A stretch of 9,634 nt of DNA from Chitinophagaceae bacterium (GTDB lineage Bacteria > Bacteroidota > Bacteroidia > Chitinophagales > UBA10324): positions 1,191 through 10,824 of the forward strand of contig JAHEZG010000113.1 of assembly GCA_023251195.1 (NCBI GenBank), in the 5' to 3' direction. The first letter of the stretch is position 1; every line of letters starts with the position of its first letter. Below are positions 6,198 through 9,634 of the stretch, in pieces. Under the pieces are notes generated by a model. The model was not told the origin of the DNA, did no database searches, and was given only the letters and a program-made list of their open reading frames with translations. A program made the position numbers and the translations under genes.

Positions 6198-7613
6198 ATG
6201 AAGAATAAATTCAATTTAATAATTCTTGTTTTCTTTCTTTTTCAATTAAAATCATTCAGTCAATGTCCGGGTTTATTAATTCCTGATTGGGAAATTCCAA
6301 TGACATTTCCCAATCAAACTTTGAGTTGCTTGCACGATCTGAATAAAAATTATTTGTATGTTGCCGGAAAAGATCAAGGACTATTGATTTATGACCTAAC
6401 CAACTTAAGCTTACCTGTTTTAGTATTAAACATTCCGGGAGATTCGCTTCTGAACCTTGATGTAAACAGCCTGACACAAGATGGAAATTATTTATATCTG
6501 GCAATTGGAAATATTTTTGATAACAGCCAGCATTCGGGCATGGCGATTATTGATATTACTGCCCCGGCATCAGCATTTGTATGTGATGTTTGGCAATTTA
6601 GCGGATGGAGCGGATCAGGTATTGTAAAAGTTCAGGGCGATTATGCTTTTTTAGGCGCTATGCAAAATGGCCTGATAATTTTAAATGTGGCAGATAAAAA
6701 CAATATACAATTTGTATCGCAGTTTATTCCTGACCTTTCATTTCCAACCATCAATCCTGATACTTTAAAATACAATGCGCGTGGCATGCATGTAATTGAT
6801 GATGTAATTTATTTATGTTTTGATGCTGGTGGATTGCGAATAATTAATGTTCATGATAAACTAAATCCCTTTGAAACCGGCAGGTATTCATTGCCATTTT
6901 TAAATAATCATCCAAGAGCATATAATAATATTGTAGTGGATGATTCATTGGCATATATCACAATTGATTATTGTGCTTTAGAAATTTTAAATATTGATGA
7001 TACTTCAAACATCACACAAACCGGCTGGTGGAACCCATGGGATTGTGCGAGTTCAACAAACTGGTGGTTGAATTCACGCGGACACACTAACGAAATAAAA
7101 TTTGTAAAAGATTGCAACCTTGTTTTTATGTCGACCGGAAAAAGCCAGATTAATGTTGTTGATGTATCGAATCCGGCAGCACCTGATAGCTGTACAATGT
7201 TTGGCTCACAACTGGACCAGCAGGGAACCTGGGGGTTAGATGTATATGACGACAAAATTTTTGCCTGTTACATTTTTGTTCCGCTGGGCATTCCATTTCA
7301 AAGTAACTGGGCAGGTGTAAAAATGATTTCATGGAACAATGCCTGCGCTGATTATGTAAAGGATTTAAATCAATATTTAACTTCTGAAGTTTTTCCGGTT
7401 CCATCTGAAGGCGAGATTTATATAAAGTTTAAAAACAATACCAGTGCTGAACTCGAAATTGCAAATACTATAGGTACAATTATTCAACGAGTAAAAGTGA
7501 CCAATGAAAAAAAGATTCAATTTCTGAACAGCTCATTTACTGATGGAATTTATTTTCTGAAAATAGAATATCAGAATGGAACATCCGAAATAAAAAAAAT
7601 AGTTATTCAGTAA
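6198..7613 (+). CDS. Secreted LVIVD-repeat beta-propeller protein with T9SS C-terminal sorting domain
   Basis: A 471-residue predicted secreted protein. Residues 1-21 form a signal peptide (basic MKNK, hydrophobic core, cleavage likely after SFS before Gln22). About seven LVIVD-type repeats follow, near 50-76 (YLYVAGKDQGLLIYDL), 97-128, 148-175, 202-229 (FDAGGLRIINVHD), 250-277, 306-334 (INVVDVSNPAAP) and 351-380, enough for a seven-bladed propeller. Residues about 396-471 resemble a type A T9SS sorting domain: FPVPSEGEIYIKF, then DGIYFLKIEYQNG, then a terminal KKIVIQ. The usual YPNP/FPNP box is FPVP here. The mature protein holds ten cysteines, one next to the predicted cleavage site, and disulphides are possible. 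It should be exported by Sec, cross the outer membrane by T9SS, and be released or anchored at the surface. The ligand is unknown. It starts 32 bases after yajQ, with ATG supported by the signal peptide. Confidence 0.9.
   Translation: MKNKFNLIILVFFLFQLKSFSQCPGLLIPDWEIPMTFPNQTLSCLHDLNKNYLYVAGKDQGLLIYDLTNLSLPVLVLNIPGDSLLNLDVNSLTQDGNYLYLAIGNIFDNSQHSGMAIIDITAPASAFVCDVWQFSGWSGSGIVKVQGDYAFLGAMQNGLIILNVADKNNIQFVSQFIPDLSFPTINPDTLKYNARGMHVIDDVIYLCFDAGGLRIINVHDKLNPFETGRYSLPFLNNHPRAYNNIVVDDSLAYITIDYCALEILNIDDTSNITQTGWWNPWDCASSTNWWLNSRGHTNEIKFVKDCNLVFMSTGKSQINVVDVSNPAAPDSCTMFGSQLDQQGTWGLDVYDDKIFACYIFVPLGIPFQSNWAGVKMISWNNACADYVKDLNQYLTSEVFPVPSEGEIYIKFKNNTSAELEIANTIGTIIQRVKVTNEKKIQFLNSSFTDGIYFLKIEYQNGTSEIKKIVIQ
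6284..6316 (+). repeat. 12-bp perfect inverted repeat inside the propeller gene
   Basis: TGATTGGGAAAT (6284-6295) is followed, after a 9-base loop, by its exact complement ATTTCCCAATCA (6305-6316). It lies about 87-119 bases into the gene, just past the signal-peptide codons. In mRNA it would form a stable hairpin. There is no T-tract, so it is not an intrinsic terminator. Confidence 0.75.
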
Positions 7614-7674
7614 AAAAATCAAGAAAATTACTTCTGTAAAAATTTGAAAAGTTTAATTTCAGATTGCAGCATTC

Positions 7675-7696
7675 AGTATTTGATAAAATACTTTTT
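7675..7696 (+). terminator. AT-rich hairpin with T-tract after the propeller gene
   Basis: AGTATTT (7675-7681), loop GATA and AAATACT (7686-7692) form a 7-bp stem running into TTTTT (7692-7696). This lies 62 bases past the propeller stop codon. The stem has few G-C pairs, so termination would be weak. The T-tract also overlaps the putative -33 element of the next gene. Confidence 0.35.
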
Positions 7697-7721
7697 ACCG
7701 AGTTGTGATTTAATATGTTTA
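7692..7721 (+). promoter_or_regulatory. Possible Bacteroidota-type promoter for ChaN-family gene
   Basis: TTTT (7692-7695), an 18-base spacer and TATGTTTA (7714-7721) approximate the TTTG/TAnnTTTG pattern, with one mismatch in each box. The ATG at 7743 is 21 bases downstream. The spacing is right, but the boxes are imperfect. Confidence 0.4.
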
Positions 7722-7742
7722 CACCATTAAATAAAATTCAAA

Positions 7743-8681
7743 ATGAAATTTTTAATTCCACTGGCACTTATCCTATTTCCTTATTGTAGTACTGCACAAT
7801 CGCTGACCGAAAAAAATTATCGCATTTACTCAGTTAAACTCGAAAAAGAAGTTTCGTTGTCAGCCATCATATCGGAAATGAATAACTATGATATTCTATT
7901 TTACGGCGAGCAGCACAACGATAGTGTTACACATTTTCTGGAGAAAACAATTTTTGAAATGCTGTATGCACAATACAATTCGCATGTTTCATTATCAATG
8001 GAAATGTTTGAACGCGATGTGCAACCGGTAATGAATGAATACCTGAATGGATTTATAAGAGAGAAAAATTTTAAAAAAGATGCACGGGTCTGGAGCAACT
8101 ATGGCGATTACCGGCCGATGATTGAATTTGCGAAAGAAAAAAAACTGGATGTGATATGTGCCAATGCCGCAAGCCGTTACACGAACCTCGCCGGTCGGAA
8201 AGGAGAATTGGAATTGATGAAATTACCTGCTGCTTCAAAATTATTTTTTGCACCACTTCCTTACGATACGGCAACCGGAAAATATTATGAAAAACTGATG
8301 GCCCTATCAGGCCACTCACCTGCTCCGGTTGTTCCAATCCCGGATTCACTTAAAACACAGGCGCCACCGCCCATGATGATGGGAAGTTTTAATTTAGTAG
8401 TTGCTCAATCGTTATGGGATGCAACCATGGCGTATTCAATTTTTGAATACCGCCGGAAAAACCGCGATAAGAAAATAATGCAGGTGAATGGCCGATTCCA
8501 CAGTGATGAATATTTTGCTGTTGTGGCACAATTGAAAAAATATTCTCCGAAAACAAAAGCACTTGTTATTTCAACATTCAGCGACGACTCTTTTCCGAAT
8601 GTTGATTGGAGTCAATTCAAGAGCCTTGGCGATTTTATAATAGTTACTGATCCAAATGTTCCCACTACCTATGAAGATTGA
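7743..8681 (+). CDS. ChaN family (haem-binding uptake superfamily) secreted protein
   Basis: A 312-residue exported protein of the ChaN / Cofac_haem_bdg (DUF399-type) family, whose Campylobacter member binds haem and is linked to iron uptake. Diagnostic segments are YGEQHNDS (54-61, His58), SMEMFERDVQPVMNEYL (85-101), YRPMIEFAKEKKLDVICANA (123-142), AQSLWDATMA (221-230) and VNGRFHSDE (248-256, His253). The N-terminus is a signal peptide with cleavage probably after STA (residues 16-18). Cys15 is not in a canonical lipobox, since the preceding residues are LFPY, so a soluble periplasmic form is more likely than a lipoprotein. A proline-rich insertion occupies about 190-212 (PAPVVPIPDSLKTQAPPP). 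The ATG follows an A-rich ATTCAAA leader. Neighbours offer no TonB receptor or haem genes, so the haem role rests on family knowledge alone. Confidence 0.9.
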   Translation: MKFLIPLALILFPYCSTAQSLTEKNYRIYSVKLEKEVSLSAIISEMNNYDILFYGEQHNDSVTHFLEKTIFEMLYAQYNSHVSLSMEMFERDVQPVMNEYLNGFIREKNFKKDARVWSNYGDYRPMIEFAKEKKLDVICANAASRYTNLAGRKGELELMKLPAASKLFFAPLPYDTATGKYYEKLMALSGHSPAPVVPIPDSLKTQAPPPMMMGSFNLVVAQSLWDATMAYSIFEYRRKNRDKKIMQVNGRFHSDEYFAVVAQLKKYSPKTKALVISTFSDDSFPNVDWSQFKSLGDFIIVTDPNVPTTYED

Positions 8682-8689
8682 GTCTTCAT
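8671..8689 (+). terminator. Hairpin straddling the stop codon of the ChaN-family gene
   Basis: ATGAAGA (8671-8677) and TCTTCAT (8683-8689) form a perfect 7-bp stem around the loop TTGAG, which contains most of the TGA stop (8679-8681). The bases after it (GTTTAGTTAAAAATAAAA) hold only a broken T-tract. It may be a weak terminator or a 3'-end stabilising hairpin. Confidence 0.4.
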
Positions 8690-8818
8690 GTTTAGTTAAA
8701 AATAAAATCTGACTCGACTTAAAATTTATTTCTCTTAAACACCACATAGTTTACTATTCAGGATTTAAAATAAATACCTCAATTTAAAATTAATTCCACT
8801 CTGAAATTATTTCAACCA

Positions 8819-8850
8819 TTCGTCTTGCTAAAAAAGATATTTAATATTTG
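8819..8850 (+). promoter_or_regulatory. Possible promoter for the holin-family gene
   Basis: AATATTTG (8843-8850) matches the TAnnTTTG -7 box in seven of eight positions, with TTCG (8819-8822) about 20 bases upstream as a poor -33. The ATG at 8878 is 27 bases downstream. The rest of the 196-base gap from 8682 to 8877 is AT-rich with nothing else I can support. Confidence 0.35.
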
Positions 8851-8877
8851 CAGCTTTCGCATCAATCAAAAAATCAA

Positions 8878-9231
8878 ATGCGCTTCTTAATAAAAATTTT
8901 AATTACAGGTTTAGCAGTACTAATAGCTTCTTACCTGCTGCCGGGTGTGAATGTAGAAAACATGGTCACTGCAATATGTGTGGCTGCAGTTCTTGCGCTG
9001 CTGAATTCATTTGTAAAGCCGGTACTGATAATTCTTACATTGCCCATAACTATTTTTTCGCTTGGTTTATTTCTTTTAGTTATAAATGCATTCATGATTA
9101 TGCTGGCAAGTAAATTTGTTCCGGGTTTTAAAGTGGATGGGTTTTGGTATGCCTTACTATTCAGTATTGTTTTATCAATTATCAATTCATTTTTTGAAGC
9201 AAGCAATCCTTCAAATAAAAACAGTGACTAA
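8878..9231 (+). CDS. Phage holin family (PF04020-type) four-helix membrane protein
   Basis: A 117-residue, almost entirely hydrophobic inner-membrane protein with four predicted helices at about 4-22, 28-45, 50-77 and 87-106, and a short polar tail (NPSNKNSD). It matches the chromosomal 'phage holin family' (DUF360-like) by its LLPGVNV segment, the NSFVKPVLIILTLPITIFSLG stretch and the later FVPGFKVDGFW. Despite the family name there is no phage context, and such genes are common single genes in Bacteroidota, so a lysis role is not supported. The two halves are visibly duplicated: PGVNV...NSF (22-45) and PGFKV...NSF (82-105). I start it at ATG 8878, which follows AAATCAA and gives MRFLIKILITG, typical of the family. 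A TTG at 8848 would add ten polar residues, but that codon sits in the likely -7 box. Confidence 0.88.
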   Translation: MRFLIKILITGLAVLIASYLLPGVNVENMVTAICVAAVLALLNSFVKPVLIILTLPITIFSLGLFLLVINAFMIMLASKFVPGFKVDGFWYALLFSIVLSIINSFFEASNPSNKNSD

Positions 9232-9299
9232 ATTCGATGTTGTTTTTTTGGCTAGAGTTGAGTTTAAACTGTAATTGCATTTCGCCCCTTATATAAAAT

Positions 9300-9356
9300 A
9301 AAAAAAAGGCAGGACCTCTACTTCCCACCTTTTAGTCGGGCAGGAAATTGCCTGCC
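9300..9356. terminator. GC-rich hairpin cluster between convergent genes; probable minus-strand (possibly bidirectional) terminator
   Basis: An eight-A run (9300-9307) leads into GGCAGG (9308-9313). Opposed to it is CCCACCTTTT (9324-9333), which pairs with AAAAGGCAGG over ten positions with two central mismatches. Read on the minus strand the hairpin is followed by a run of eight Ts, as expected for a terminator of the PorP/SprF gene. A second hairpin, GGCAGG (9339-9344), 6-base loop, CCTGCC (9351-9356), lies beside it. Both flanking genes end here, at 9231 and 9455. Elsewhere the gap from 9232 to 9454 holds a 10-base palindrome (AGTTTAAACT, 9261-9270) and an 8-bp inverted repeat (9402-9409 with 9425-9432). 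Confidence 0.5.
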
Positions 9357-9454
9357 GCACGAACCACAGTAAATATTATTTTTTCGCTATTAGTAATAAG
9401 TTTTTAGCTGTTGCAATTTCTTTGAGCTAAAACCTAACAACTAACCGCGTGCTT

Positions 9455-9634
9455 TTAAAATCTTGGACAATAAACTTTTTTGCTTCCCATTCCCATAAGT
9501 TTACTGGTGTACAGAAATGAAATTTCTGTACCACCCAAACCATGACTTACTTTACTTAATGAGCTTGTATTAATATCATAACTCAAGGCAAATGAAATAT
9601 TATCGATATCAAATCTGGTAACTGCAATAACTGC
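9455..9634 (-). CDS. PorP/SprF family T9SS-associated outer membrane protein, C-terminal fragment (right edge)
   Basis: The minus-strand frame is open from the last base of the window to a TAA at 9455-9457, giving the final 59 residues only. They read like the end of a PorP/SprF-family outer membrane protein: FDIDNISFALSYDIN (8-22), then SSLSKVSHGLGGTEISFLY (24-42), a short turn (TSKLMGMGSKK) and a terminal VYCPRF. Alternating hydrophobic beta strands, the GG(T/Y)E(I/L)S strand and the closing CPRF are typical of this family, whose members accompany T9SS and gliding-motility cargo proteins. In Bacteroidota they are often encoded next to the very large adhesin they help export, which would lie to the right of this window. 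The gene converges on the holin-family gene. Family call rests on the tail only. Confidence 0.75.
   Translation of the reverse strand, partial: AVIAVTRFDIDNISFALSYDINTSSLSKVSHGLGGTEISFLYTSKLMGMGSKKVYCPRF
9506..9535. repeat. Near-perfect 13-bp inverted repeat inside the PorP/SprF-family gene
   Basis: GTACAGAAAT (9509-9518), a 3-base loop GAA and ATTTCTGTAC (9522-9531) form a perfect 10-bp stem. Allowing one bulged C (9532 or adjacent) extends it to GGTG...CACC, about 13 bp. It encodes the last strand of the barrel and is near the 3' end of the gene. Confidence 0.75.

Noticed and set aside
6256..7404. Minus-strand open frames opposite the propeller gene
   Set aside because: Composition is unlike the other proteins (Cys-, His- and Gln-rich shadow translation), and the plus-strand gene has a signal peptide, repeats and sorting domain.
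7901..8349. Minus-strand open frames opposite the ChaN-family gene
   Set aside because: Shadow readings of a conserved family with no recognisable motif.
8931..9206. Minus-strand open frame opposite the holin-family gene
   Set aside because: Complement of hydrophobic-helix codons; no independent support.
8878..9231. Prophage or lysis cassette suggested by a holin-family gene
   Set aside because: No endolysin, structural phage, integrase or attachment-site signal is in the window, and this family is common as lone chromosomal genes.
9402..9432. 8-bp inverted repeat TTTTAGCT/AGCTAAAA as terminator of the PorP/SprF-family gene
   Set aside because: The T-run precedes and the A-run follows the stem on both strands, which is the wrong polarity for an intrinsic terminator. 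Kept only as a minor repeat.

Overview
The window looks like an ordinary chromosomal stretch from a member of the Bacteroidota. It is AT-rich. One gene encodes a secreted protein with a type IX secretion system (T9SS) C-terminal sorting domain, and the right edge holds the end of a PorP/SprF-family protein; both are restricted to this phylum. Start codons are preceded by A-rich leaders (often CAA-ATG) rather than Shine-Dalgarno sites, and several leaders carry matches to the Bacteroidota promoter consensus (TTTG, about 18-20 bases, TAnnTTTG). Proteins resemble environmental Chitinophagales/Sphingobacteriia-like lineages, but I cannot place it more finely.

Layout. (1) 1-1657, plus strand: the 3' part of a membrane protein with a coiled-coil tail, cut by the left edge, then 28 bases later a complete patatin-like phospholipase. 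(2) 1668-5136, minus strand: pruA (glutamate-semialdehyde/pyrroline-5-carboxylate dehydrogenase) transcribed first, then a fused two-domain oligopeptide-type ABC ATPase whose end converges on the patatin gene with only 10 bases between stops. (3) 5260-9231, plus strand: a small TPR protein, yajQ, a secreted LVIVD-repeat beta-propeller with T9SS tail, a ChaN-family putative haem-binding protein and a four-helix 'phage holin family' (PF04020-type) membrane protein. (4) 9455-9634, minus strand: the last 59 codons of a PorP/SprF-family T9SS-associated outer membrane protein, convergent with the holin-family gene across a 223-base gap that holds a GC-rich hairpin cluster. No gene-free stretch exceeds 300 bases. 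I see no rRNA, tRNA, insertion sequence or CRISPR array.

How the genes relate. Most appear to be separate housekeeping or envelope functions: proline catabolism, peptide import ATPase, nucleotide-binding YajQ, secreted and outer-membrane proteins. The propeller is a predicted T9SS cargo; the PorP/SprF protein belongs to a T9SS-accessory family, but nothing shows they are partners. The only pair that looks like a dedicated, poorly described module is the membrane/coiled-coil protein plus patatin at the left edge. It could be a membrane-targeted lipase effector pair, but its upstream part is outside the window and this is a hypothesis only. Two start codons are corrected here: pruA begins at 5136 and the holin-family gene at 8878. 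The longer TTG-initiated readings begin inside the likely -7 promoter boxes.
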